Source of the DNA: Bacteroidaceae bacterium
Lineage (GTDB): Bacteria > Bacteroidota > Bacteroidia > Bacteroidales > Bacteroidaceae
Length of the DNA stretch: 26,268 nucleotides
Assembly (NCBI GenBank): GCA_017503065.1
Contig: JAFVTT010000018.1
Location: 1 to 26,268, forward strand
Direction: 5' to 3'
In this document: in pieces, positions 13,816 through 21,448 of the stretch
Layout of the letters: each line of letters begins with the position of its first letter
Numbering within the stretch: position 1 is the stretch's first letter
The notes under the pieces: generated by a model
What the model was told of the DNA's origin: nothing
What the model saw: the letters and a program-made list of their open reading frames with translations, nothing else
Database searches by the model: none
Translations under genes and position numbers: made by a program

Positions 13816-16088
13816 CAGAATGGCAAGCCTACAGCAAAATGGAATGTAAAATCGCGATTGAAATTGGGATAAATCAAGGGATAGTGGAGTCTGCTATCCT
13901 TATATGCAGGATTTATCGCCTTCATGCCTGCATCAAAACGCAGGAGGAAATAATTGAGGTTCAACCTAATACCAAGTCCATAGGCTACCGCTATCTGTTC
14001 CCAGCATGTATCCCACCTGAACTGACCGCCAGGCTGGTCCTTGTAGTCACGTAATGTCCATATGTTACCGGCATCCACAAACACGGCTCCATCAAACTTC
14101 CAGAAAAGATGTACACGAAACTCTGCACTCATATCCAGTTTGACATCGCCTGTTTGATTGATAAAGTCTATGTTGCCATCGTTTCCCACAAAAGAACCTG
14201 GTCCAAGACTGCGCACACTCCATCCACGCACGCTATTGGCACCGCCGCTGAAATATCGCTTTTCATATGGAAGAATGTCGCTATTTCCATAAGGACAAGC
14301 CACTCCAAGAGCAAAATGCAAAGCAAGACTGGTACGGTTGGAGAAGCGTATACTTTTACTGATATCAAAATCGAACTTGGCATATTGAGCATAAGCAATA
14401 TTGAACAGAGTACGCTGACCGTCTTCATTAACCTTAGTGTCTGCCAAATTGCATATGCCGTGAAGCAAATTACCGGCTGTCTCCACACCTATACGCAGTG
14501 TGTATGCATCCTTGCCGTAAATTCCCATAGGTGTGGCAAGACCTGCACTTGAATACTGATAAAGATATCCCAGTTTTACAATGAACAGATTCTTGTAGTT
14601 ATAGGCTATAATAGCATTGCGATTTTCCGGATCCTTAATATAGGCATCATAAAACGTCTCACTGATCCATGGCATAAAGACATAGTTAATATCCAACAAA
14701 TCAAAGCGATGCTGCTGCTTTACATTAGCATTGTTCCATCTGTATTTCCATGAAGCCGTGAGAACACGACGGTGGAATTCGGGACGGTCCTGACTTGCAA
14801 ACATAAGATTGAATTCAGTGTTCGCCTTGGCCCTGCGACGAAAATCACGACTGACAAAAGGAAATATAAAGTCCGGGAACTGCAGTCCTGTCTCAATACT
14901 ATATTCAAAATAGTTCTGATCGGCATATCCCTTCAGTCCTCTGATAGCCTCGAACGCAGTGCGGAATTTAAGAGAGAAAATCTCAGAACCATGAAAAACG
15001 TTTCTGTTTTGGTATGTGAAATTGGCGGCCGCACCCAAATCTCCGGCCGTATTCGTGCCGTCCAACCCTAACTGGATGCTGTTCAGGCGGGCAGGAGTGA
15101 CAACAATATTGGCATCCAACAACGAACTGTCACGTTTATTGGGTTCCAGACGTACATTGGTGGAAGCCACTGCTCCAAGACGGTTCAAACGGGCATAGGT
15201 GTCGCTCAAGTTGGAGTCTCTGTACATATCGCCAGGTACAAGGCTGTTGGACCTCTTCAAGACGTTTGTCCTCAACCAAATAGGAGAGCCTGTACTCCTG
15301 TCGTATGAATACTTCACGTCTCCAATACGATACTTCTTGTGCGGACTATGACTGTTATCCGTTGGGTCTATATGCTCACTGACAATCATTTTCAGGCGAA
15401 CAAGTGTCGAACCTTTGACCGTATCGACTTCATAGCGTATGAAATCGCGGTTGAAGGCATAATAGCCATTCTCTGTCAGGTAGTTGGTAATACGGGAACG
15501 TTCCTCATTAAGGAGATTGGCATCAAAAGGCATCCCCTTCTTCAAATAAGTGCCATCGGCTATGCCTTCCATTTCACGGGCAATGGAGGAATCCTTAACA
15601 TGCACTTCGATATTATCCACATAATACTTATCACCTGGATGCACGTCATAACGGACACTTACCTTATGCTTCCGATATTCCTCGTGGGTGGAGACATCGG
15701 CATGCAGGTAGCCCATATTGAACAGAGCATCGTTTATACGCTGCCTGCTGCGCTCCGACAACAACGTATCGTACACCACGGGAGCCTCGCCCATCTTGCG
15801 TATAAACCTGTTGAAAGCGCTGTTGCTGTTAGGATTGGACATCAGATAAATGCCCAACGGAAGCTTTACCAAAGAAACCAACTTCGTATTTGGCTGCTGG
15901 CGGACATATCCGGAAAGCATAGAGACACTTATGTCGGTAGTGTCTACAGATATGCTGACCTTATCCAGAAGGAACTCTCCCTCTGACAGATATTTCCTGC
16001 TACTGCAAGAGCACAATAGCACAAGGAACCCCAAAAGGGTCCCTAAGCGCAATAAGCCGAAATATGGTCTCCTGTTACTCCTCGCCAT
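13815..16088 (-). CDS. tamL: Omp85-family outer-membrane lipoprotein, TamA-like (TamL)
   Basis: A 757-residue outer-membrane protein. It has a lipoprotein signal (lipobox LCSC, with C28 or C26 modified) and POTRA-like repeats through about residue 310 (RYDVHPGDKYYVDNIEVHV and similar). The C-terminal barrel carries the Omp85 motif YFSGGANSVRGW near residue 611 and ends in Phe. TamA-like proteins act with an inner-membrane-anchored TamB in envelope assembly or lipid transport; the Bacteroidetes form is a lipoprotein called TamL. No tamB lies in the window. The start overlaps the upstream acidic-tail gene by 14 bp, so the two are probably coupled. A BamA paralogue is the alternative, but the lipobox favours TamL. 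Confidence 0.82.
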   Translation of the reverse strand: MARSNRRPYFGLLRLGTLLGFLVLLCSCSSRKYLSEGEFLLDKVSISVDTTDISVSMLSGYVRQQPNTKLVSLVKLPLGIYLMSNPNSNSAFNRFIRKMGEAPVVYDTLLSERSRQRINDALFNMGYLHADVSTHEEYRKHKVSVRYDVHPGDKYYVDNIEVHVKDSSIAREMEGIADGTYLKKGMPFDANLLNEERSRITNYLTENGYYAFNRDFIRYEVDTVKGSTLVRLKMIVSEHIDPTDNSHSPHKKYRIGDVKYSYDRSTGSPIWLRTNVLKRSNSLVPGDMYRDSNLSDTYARLNRLGAVASTNVRLEPNKRDSSLLDANIVVTPARLNSIQLGLDGTNTAGDLGAAANFTYQNRNVFHGSEIFSLKFRTAFEAIRGLKGYADQNYFEYSIETGLQFPDFIFPFVSRDFRRRAKANTEFNLMFASQDRPEFHRRVLTASWKYRWNNANVKQQHRFDLLDINYVFMPWISETFYDAYIKDPENRNAIIAYNYKNLFIVKLGYLYQYSSAGLATPMGIYGKDAYTLRIGVETAGNLLHGICNLADTKVNEDGQRTLFNIAYAQYAKFDFDISKSIRFSNRTSLALHFALGVACPYGNSDILPYEKRYFSGGANSVRGWSVRSLGPGSFVGNDGNIDFINQTGDVKLDMSAEFRVHLFWKFDGAVFVDAGNIWTLRDYKDQPGGQFRWDTCWEQIAVAYGLGIRLNLNYFLLRFDAGMKAINPAYKDSRLHYPLIYPNFNRDFTFHFAVGLPF

Positions 16089-16905
16089 CGTCTATGGACA
16101 GACCGGCAAACTCATCATCGTCCTGGTCCTCATGACCCTTCACACCCTCTGATATGCTGCTATAATACATTTCATCCATCATGCCGTCATCAGGGGTGTT
16201 ATCCATATCGTCGTCATCATTAGCCTGTTCGTTATCCTCTGGAAGATCCTCATCGTCATCCAAAAGCATCTTACTGGAGGATTTGCGGAGATTACCCTCC
16301 TCATCATACTTATCCTCATTCAGGCGTACCTTGGCCATAGGCTCCTTCTTCTTGGCAAAGATAGCCTCAACCCATGTGCCCTTGGCAATTTCCAAGACCT
16401 CAAAGCCCTGTGCAACTTTCTTTTCCAATGTACCGCCAGCAGCATGGATGCGACTTGCCGGCAATGTTGTGGTACTAATATCAAAACCGCTCAGTATGAT
16501 GTCTTTCAGACTGAGTGCGATGCTGTCCCAACCACCACCGAAATTGCGGTCGATAAGTTCCAGCAGTGTTGCTGCAGTAATGTGGCGAATGTTTTCATAA
16601 CTAAGGTCAGTCAGACGTGTTATATACTTCTTGCGTACAGCAACCCATCCTCTATTCTCATTACAATGCTGGAATGTAGCCCATTCGCCATTCTCGTATT
16701 TTGCCCTTTCGCGTGGATCTGACGGATTATAGTGAACGACATCAAAACTCAGACGGATAATGTTGAGCAGTTTATCCTCGCTGGTAGCGAAACTGCCCTC
16801 GTTCTTCTCCTCATTCCATGCCTTCTGTATGTCCTGTTCTGTCAGTTTCCATACATTGGTTGAATTCAAATCAAGAATACTTTCTATCAATGCTTCTTGT
16901 TTCAT
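16075..16905 (-). CDS. Unrecognised protein with a very acidic C-terminal tail
   Basis: A 276-residue protein I do not recognise. Residues 1-200 look like a compact soluble domain without signal peptide or membrane helix. Notable stretches are NEGSFATSEDKLLNIIRLSFD, WATFQHCNENRGWVAVRKKY and FGGGWDSIALSLKDIILSG. The last 61 residues contain about 28 Asp or Glu in runs, and the tail is probably disordered. It overlaps the start of tamL by 14 bp and lies 72 bp after the serine ammonia-lyase gene. Real coding status is supported by length, tight coupling and the lack of a better frame. An acidic tail can shield a nucleic-acid-binding or chaperone surface, but nothing here proves that. Confidence 0.7.
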   Translation of the reverse strand: MKQEALIESILDLNSTNVWKLTEQDIQKAWNEEKNEGSFATSEDKLLNIIRLSFDVVHYNPSDPRERAKYENGEWATFQHCNENRGWVAVRKKYITRLTDLSYENIRHITAATLLELIDRNFGGGWDSIALSLKDIILSGFDISTTTLPASRIHAAGGTLEKKVAQGFEVLEIAKGTWVEAIFAKKKEPMAKVRLNEDKYDEEGNLRKSSSKMLLDDDEDLPEDNEQANDDDDMDNTPDDGMMDEMYYSSISEGVKGHEDQDDDEFAGLSIDDGEE

Positions 16906-16977
16906 TTGTACTTATCTTAACTGATTTGTTATGTTAGCTATAAAAATTCTCTCGCTTCATCAAACGGGCACACCAAC

Positions 16978-18186
16978 TCAGGACATCTGCCGGTAGTCCT
17001 TTGCCAGACCGCCTTCGCTGGTTTCCTTGTAGAGACTGGGCAGGTCGTGACCTGTCTGTTTCATCACGTCTACCACCTTGTCAAACGACACGCGGTGTAC
17101 TCCATCGGTGAAACTGCTGTAGATGTTTGCATCCAAAGCACGTGCGGCGGCATAGGCATTACGTTCGATACAAGGTATCTGCACAAGGCCGCAAACCGGG
17201 TCGCAAGTCATGCCCAGATGATGTTCCAAACCCATTTCCGCAGCATACTCTATCTGTGCTGGTGAACCGCCAAAGAGCTGGTTTGCCGCTGCGGAAGCCA
17301 TGGCACACGCCACACCTACCTCGCCCTGACAGCCTACCTCTGCACCGGAAATGGAGGCATTCGTCTTGACTACATTACCGAAAAGTGCGGCAGTGGCAAG
17401 AGCCTTAAGGATACGCTGCTCGGAAAAGTCACGACTCTTCCACAGGTGATACAGGACGCCAGGTACCACACCACACGAACCACACGTAGGTGCCGTAACT
17501 ATCTTGCCTCCGGAGGCGTTCTCCTCGCTGACAGCCAAAGCATACGAGAATACAAGTCCACGTGTACGAAGATTAGCGTTGTATCCGGTAGCCTTGACGT
17601 GATACGAGTATGCCTTGCGACGAAGATTCAAGGGACCGGGCAAGACACCTTCTGCATCAAGACCGCGTTCTACGGCATCGCGCATGGTATGCCATACTTC
17701 ACGCAGGTAGTCCCATATGCCGGGCCCTTCACATTCCTCCACATATTCCCAATAGCCTTTGCCAGACCATTCGCAATACTGAAGGATCTCTGTCATGGTA
17801 TTCATTGCATAGATTTCAGGCAGTTCAATGCTGCTTTGCCCTTCCTCCGCCAATGCGCCTCCACCTATGCTGAACACAGTCCATGCATCAGAGAAACCAG
17901 CCTCATCAGAAGTGGTTTTGCACTCAAACTTCATGCCGTTAGGATGAAAGTCAAGAAAATCCTTTGACCATATTATTTCCGTCCTGTCATTGCCCAACAC
18001 ATCCAATATGGCATGGTCTGTCATGTGTCCCTTGCCTGTTGCGGAAAGGGAACCGTAGAGGGTAACACGGAAAGCGGCAGCCTCCGGGTGCTTCTCCAAA
18101 TACAGTTCTGCGGCCTTTCTTGGTCCCATAGTGTGGCTGCTGGAAGGGCCGATACCGATACGGTATATTTCTCTAATGCTTTTCAT
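16978..18186 (-). CDS. sdaA: L-serine ammonia-lyase, iron-sulfur type, single chain
   Basis: A 402-residue enzyme with both domains of the iron-sulfur L-serine dehydratases. The N-terminal beta domain starts with GIGPSSSHTMGP (11-22). The catalytic alpha domain contains APTCGSCGVVPG (232-243) and GMTCDPVCGLVQIPCIERNAY (325-345). Cys286, Cys328 and Cys339 have the spacing (42 and 11) of the three [4Fe-4S] ligands I recall from the Legionella enzyme. It deaminates L-serine to pyruvate and ammonia in the cytoplasm. The C-terminus (YRQMS) lacks the terminal cysteine found in some relatives. It starts 2 bp after the lipoprotein gene, so the two are probably co-transcribed. Confidence 0.93.
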   Translation of the reverse strand: MKSIREIYRIGIGPSSSHTMGPRKAAELYLEKHPEAAAFRVTLYGSLSATGKGHMTDHAILDVLGNDRTEIIWSKDFLDFHPNGMKFECKTTSDEAGFSDAWTVFSIGGGALAEEGQSSIELPEIYAMNTMTEILQYCEWSGKGYWEYVEECEGPGIWDYLREVWHTMRDAVERGLDAEGVLPGPLNLRRKAYSYHVKATGYNANLRTRGLVFSYALAVSEENASGGKIVTAPTCGSCGVVPGVLYHLWKSRDFSEQRILKALATAALFGNVVKTNASISGAEVGCQGEVGVACAMASAAANQLFGGSPAQIEYAAEMGLEHHLGMTCDPVCGLVQIPCIERNAYAAARALDANIYSSFTDGVHRVSFDKVVDVMKQTGHDLPSLYKETSEGGLAKDYRQMS

Positions 18187-18188
18187 AG

Positions 18189-18818
18189 TTATTTCCTGTA
18201 TAGATGAATCGTGTGATATTTAAGGTCTCCACCTGCCTGTCCCGAATTGGCAGAGCCGCCGTTCATGGGATGGAAATTGGCAAGATCTGTGAAGATGCTG
18301 CCGATATATGGTTCTTCATGAGAGGTCTGATCGCTATAGTCAACCATAGAGTTCTGGTTACCGAACGCCTTGAAGTAGAACTGACATGCCACTTCCACCT
18401 TGAAATAATCATAAGGCTGATCAATGGAAGGCAATGCAAAAGTTGCATAGGGGTCCTCCCATCCTGTGTACGAACTATTTGCCAGTGACGTTACCGGTTT
18501 GTCCAATGTTCCGGATATGACATCACCCTTTTCTGGGGATATTGTATAGCGCACATAGATGTTTCCGGAAATCTGACCGATGTTTGCGCCCTTATTTTTC
18601 CTTACGGCATATACCTTTATCTCATCTCCCGGCTCCACTGGACCGCGTTCGATCTGTTCGTTTTCACCAGTCTGTCCGTCAGGTACTGCTTTCTTGACTA
18701 CATAATTAAAACCCTTCCAACTTGGAGGGGTAACCTCAGGACCGTCATTATTTTCAGAGCACCCTGCAAAAACGAAGGTAAGCAGAGAAACAAGCAGGAT
18801 TATTATCTTATTTTTCAT
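18189..18818 (-). CDS. Predicted surface lipoprotein of unknown function
   Basis: A 209-residue lipoprotein. The signal peptide (MKNKIIILLVSLLTFVFAGC) ends in the lipobox FAGC with Cys20. The following SENNDGPE is acidic, resembling the lipoprotein export signal that sends Bacteroidetes lipoproteins to the cell surface. The mature part has a beta-rich look with several paired strand-like segments (DEIKVYAVRKNKG, NIYVRYTIS, YFKVEVACQFYFKAFG) and no enzyme motif. It may belong to a small Prevotella/Bacteroides lipoprotein family, but I cannot name it. It lies 48 bp after maf and 2 bp before sdaA; the tight spacing suggests co-transcription, not shared function. Confidence 0.75.
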   Translation of the reverse strand: MKNKIIILLVSLLTFVFAGCSENNDGPEVTPPSWKGFNYVVKKAVPDGQTGENEQIERGPVEPGDEIKVYAVRKNKGANIGQISGNIYVRYTISPEKGDVISGTLDKPVTSLANSSYTGWEDPYATFALPSIDQPYDYFKVEVACQFYFKAFGNQNSMVDYSDQTSHEEPYIGSIFTDLANFHPMNGGSANSGQAGGDLKYHTIHLYRK

Positions 18819-18866
18819 AATAGGTTGTATTGTTATTTGTTTAAGTTTGCATTATCCCCACACGTT

Positions 18867-19463
18867 TCAATATATGAAACTGTCCAGGAAAGAATTTGTC
18901 TCGTTATTCATAAAGGCAGTCAGTTCCTGATTTAGGCGCTGTACGGGCAAGCCCATGACATTGTAATAAGAGCCGTTGATCTTTGTTACGCCTACATAGC
19001 CTATCCATTCCTGTATACCGTAAGCACCGGCCTTGTCAAAGGGAGCGTAGTTATCAACGTAATGCTTTATCTGCTCTTCTGCGAGTTGTGCGAATGTAAC
19101 CTCGGTAACGCAAGAGAAAGTGTGCGAACGGTCAATGGTTCGCAGGGTTACTCCGGTTATCACCTGATGCGTCTTGCCGGAAAGCTTGCGCAACATTGCA
19201 CAGGCATCCTTTGCATTGGCAGGCTTGCCCAAAACCTCTCCATCAAGATACACGATGGTATCGGCCGTAATCAACAACTCATCATCGGCAAGAGCGTATG
19301 CCATAGCCTTCTGACTGGATATGTGCTCAGGTATGCCTGTCATAGTAAGTCCTTGAGGATAACTCTCCTCTATCCCATCCAATGTCCTGACTTCAAAATC
19401 CACCTCCAGTGCGCCAAGGAGTTCCCTGCGACGGGGGGAGTTAGATGCAAGTACTATCTTCAT
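18867..19463 (-). CDS. maf: Maf-family nucleoside triphosphate pyrophosphatase (dTTP/UTP type)
   Basis: A 198-residue Maf/YhdE-type protein. Diagnostic motifs are LASNSPRRRELL (5-16), ITADTIV with catalytic Asp68, LGKP with Lys80, DKAGAYGIQ (143-151) and GSYYNVMGLPV (164-174). DKAGAYGIQ is typical of the dTTP/UTP-specific subgroup, as opposed to the m7GTP subgroup (YceF). It hydrolyses non-canonical or excess NTPs to NMP and pyrophosphate in the cytoplasm, and Maf proteins have been linked to septum inhibition. The gene follows the KdsC-like gene by 35 bp. The last residues (NNETNSFLDSFIY) extend slightly beyond the core fold. Confidence 0.93.
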   Translation of the reverse strand: MKIVLASNSPRRRELLGALEVDFEVRTLDGIEESYPQGLTMTGIPEHISSQKAMAYALADDELLITADTIVYLDGEVLGKPANAKDACAMLRKLSGKTHQVITGVTLRTIDRSHTFSCVTEVTFAQLAEEQIKHYVDNYAPFDKAGAYGIQEWIGYVGVTKINGSYYNVMGLPVQRLNQELTAFMNNETNSFLDSFIY

Positions 19464-19498
19464 ATTATATCTTGTTCTCGTATGTTTGTTTCATCCTT

Positions 19499-20017
19499 TT
19501 ACCATCCGAAAGCCATGCGGTCGGCCATCCATTTCCCTTGGGCTTTCAGGACTTGTTCTATCACGTCCCTGCCACATCCCATTCCTCCGGGACAATGGCT
19601 TATATAAAGCGATATTTCGCGTATCTCCGGTGCGGCATCCTTGGGACAGCAGGGGCATCCGCATCGCTTCATCACCTCGTAATCCGGTATGTCGTCGCCC
19701 ATGTACAGGACATTCTCGTCCTTCAGCCCGTATTTCCCCAGAAGTGCCTCATAGGTTTCTATCTTCATGCTGCAGCCCAGGTGGACATCCTGGCACCCCA
19801 GACCCTCGTACCTGCGCCTTACGGCCTCGTGCCTGCCGCCTGTTATTATGGCTATCGGCAACCCCTGCTTCAAAGCCAATTGAATGGCATAACCGTCCTT
19901 GACGTTGGCACTGCGTATGGGCTGTCCGTCTTCGTCGACCGGTATGGTAGAGGCGCTCAGCACGCCATCTACGTCAAAGGCCAGAAGTTTGATTTTACTT
20001 AGGTCGTAGTTTATCAT
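19499..20017 (-). CDS. kdsC: KdsC-like HAD phosphatase (3-deoxy-D-manno-octulosonate 8-phosphate phosphatase)
   Basis: A 172-residue class C0 HAD phosphatase of KdsC size, lacking a cap domain. It has the nucleophile motif FDVDGVL (Asp15, Asp17), NVKDGYAI (38-45), motif II ITGG (58-61) and motif IV GDDIPD (107-112). The [14 protein letters not shown] segment is typical of KdsC tails. The usual role is dephosphorylation of KDO 8-phosphate in lipopolysaccharide core synthesis. The start codon overlaps the stop of the DUF2520 gene by one base (TAATG). A related sugar phosphatase role cannot be excluded, as no other KDO gene is in view. Confidence 0.88.
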   Translation of the reverse strand: MINYDLSKIKLLAFDVDGVLSASTIPVDEDGQPIRSANVKDGYAIQLALKQGLPIAIITGGRHEAVRRRYEGLGCQDVHLGCSMKIETYEALLGKYGLKDENVLYMGDDIPDYEVMKRCGCPCCPKDAAPEIREISLYISHCPGGMGCGRDVIEQVLKAQGKWMADRMAFGW

Positions 20018-20736
20018 TACTTACATTTCTTCCTTGTATGCGTAACGCGTATCGATTCGCTAAGCAGGCGGTAAATCTCCCTATGCCTCGGATCGTGCAG
20101 CATGGCCATGTGCCATTGCATGACATTCTCGTCCCATCGCAATGCAGGTCCTGTCTGCGCCTCGTGCGGTGTCATCGTATGTATCTTGGCAAAGGTTTCC
20201 TCTATCAAGGGAAACAGTATCTTGAAGGGTATGCCTTGCTCTGCCATAACGTCATGGGACAATTCAAACAGGTGGTTCACGAAGTTGCAACACAGCACCG
20301 CTGCAAGGTGCAGGGTCTTGCGCTGCCCGCTGCTCATAGGCATCTGCGTATCGGATATTGAAGCGGCCAGACGGCTCAAGGTATTCATGTCTTCCTCCGA
20401 CGATGCTTCAAGGAAAAGCGGAATATGCCTGAAATCCACGGCCCTCTCCATGGAGAAGGTCTGCATAGGATACATCACTCCACGGTGCTCCGAAGGTATG
20501 GCATCGATGGAAACGCTTCCCGATGTATGCAGAATCAGGGCATTGCTGTTGGCAAACTCCGATGCCACACGGGCTATGGCGTCATCCTTTATGGACAATA
20601 TCACCACCTCTGCATCGGCGGGGACTGCCTGGATGCGTTTCCTGCCTCCGCACATTACAATATCATGCCCTGCGGAAGCCAGTGCCTGAGTAAGATGGGT
20701 GGCTACCCTGCCCTTTCCTATTATTGCTATCTTCAT
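20017..20736 (-). CDS. Rossmann-like and DUF2520 domain-containing protein
   Basis: A 239-residue protein with an N-terminal dinucleotide-binding fold ([14 protein letters not shown], 6-19) and a C-terminal helical DUF2520 domain (about 120-235; [28 protein letters not shown]). The architecture parallels 6-phosphogluconate or ketopantoate dehydrogenase-like proteins, with an HTSGS motif (70-74) after the nucleotide fold. It presumably binds NAD(P); the substrate is unknown. In Bacteroidetes this gene often sits with KdsC-type and Maf genes, as here. It is preceded by the nitroreductase gene (24-bp gap) and overlaps the KdsC-like gene by one base. Confidence 0.85.
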   Translation of the reverse strand: MKIAIIGKGRVATHLTQALASAGHDIVMCGGRKRIQAVPADAEVVILSIKDDAIARVASEFANSNALILHTSGSVSIDAIPSEHRGVMYPMQTFSMERAVDFRHIPLFLEASSEEDMNTLSRLAASISDTQMPMSSGQRKTLHLAAVLCCNFVNHLFELSHDVMAEQGIPFKILFPLIEETFAKIHTMTPHEAQTGPALRWDENVMQWHMAMLHDPRHREIYRLLSESIRVTHTRKKCK

Positions 20737-20760
20737 CCCGTACTACGTTCTGCCTGGGGG

Positions 20761-21291
20761 TTACAGGCGTATCACCTTTTCCTGCTTCAGGGCTTCTATC
20801 CTTTCCATGTTCTGTCCCTTGCGCTCCATGCCCTTATGCCCCAAGGCAATCAGGCAAACAATGCGTTTTTCATCTGGCAAGGAAAGTATTTCGCGCACTA
20901 TTCCCTCGCTGTCCCGTCCCTCAGCATCCTTTCTTTCGCGTACCTGCACCCAACATGCTCCCAACCCGAGGTCTTCCGCCTGGTACAGCACGGACATAGC
21001 GGCAGTGGAGGCATCCTCAATCCACACATCGCTGATTTCCGGTTCTGCCATTACCACTATGGCACACACCGATTCCGCCACAAACTGGCTGCCCATGGCC
21101 TTGCATTGGGACAGGAGGGCAAGCAGTTCCGGATTCTCGACCACACAAAACGAATAACTGTGGAGTCCCTTGCTGGTAGGTGCCATCAGGGCAGCATCCA
21201 ACAAGGTCTGTATTTCTTCCTCGCCCAACTTCTCCTGAGTGAATTTCCTGTGCGAACGGCGATTTTTGGCCAATTCAGAAAAATGTTCCAT
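20761..21291 (-). CDS. Nitroreductase-family FMN-dependent oxidoreductase
   Basis: A 176-residue flavoprotein of the NfsB/NADH-oxidase superfamily. It has the N-terminal FMN phosphate motif RRSHRKF (11-17), APTSKGLHSYSFCVV (37-51) in place of the usual SxxNxQPW stretch, and the C-terminal ALYQAxxLGLGxCWV-type helix (DASTAAMSVLYQAEDLGLGACWV). It would reduce nitro compounds, quinones or flavin-type acceptors with NAD(P)H, usually as a homodimer. It is the first gene of a run continuing through DUF2520, kdsC and maf, with a clear promoter just upstream (21314-21344). The physiological substrate cannot be inferred. Confidence 0.88.
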   Translation of the reverse strand: MEHFSELAKNRRSHRKFTQEKLGEEEIQTLLDAALMAPTSKGLHSYSFCVVENPELLALLSQCKAMGSQFVAESVCAIVVMAEPEISDVWIEDASTAAMSVLYQAEDLGLGACWVQVRERKDAEGRDSEGIVREILSLPDEKRIVCLIALGHKGMERKGQNMERIEALKQEKVIRL

Positions 21292-21313
21292 TCTTTATAT
21301 GTATATTTGCGGA

Positions 21314-21344
21314 CAAAGATACGAATAAACGAGAGAAAAACCAA
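21314..21344 (-). promoter_or_regulatory. Bacteroidetes-type promoter of the nitroreductase-DUF2520-kdsC-maf run
   Basis: On the minus strand, -33 TTTTTGG near 21347-21341 is followed after 20 bp by TATCTTTG (21321-21314), an exact -7 match. The ATG at 21291 lies 22 bp after it, giving a very short leader. The 20-bp block ctcgtttattcgtatctttg (21333-21314) is nearly identical to the block at 2-21. Confidence 0.75.
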
Positions 21345-21448
21345 AAATCTTTTGCATTTTCCGAGTGAGAGAATCCCAGACTATACTGTCAGAGAAAAAA
21401 ATATGCCGTTGCGAACAAGAAACGCGGCTATTTTTACGTTATAAAAGC

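Noticed and set aside
21302..21309. TATATTTG as the -7 element of the TonB receptor gene
   Set aside because: It matches the consensus but has no TTG/TTTG at the proper upstream distance and lies about 140 bp before the start codon. A second weak candidate at 21429-21436 (TATTTTTA) has a poor spacer, so the receptor promoter stays unassigned.
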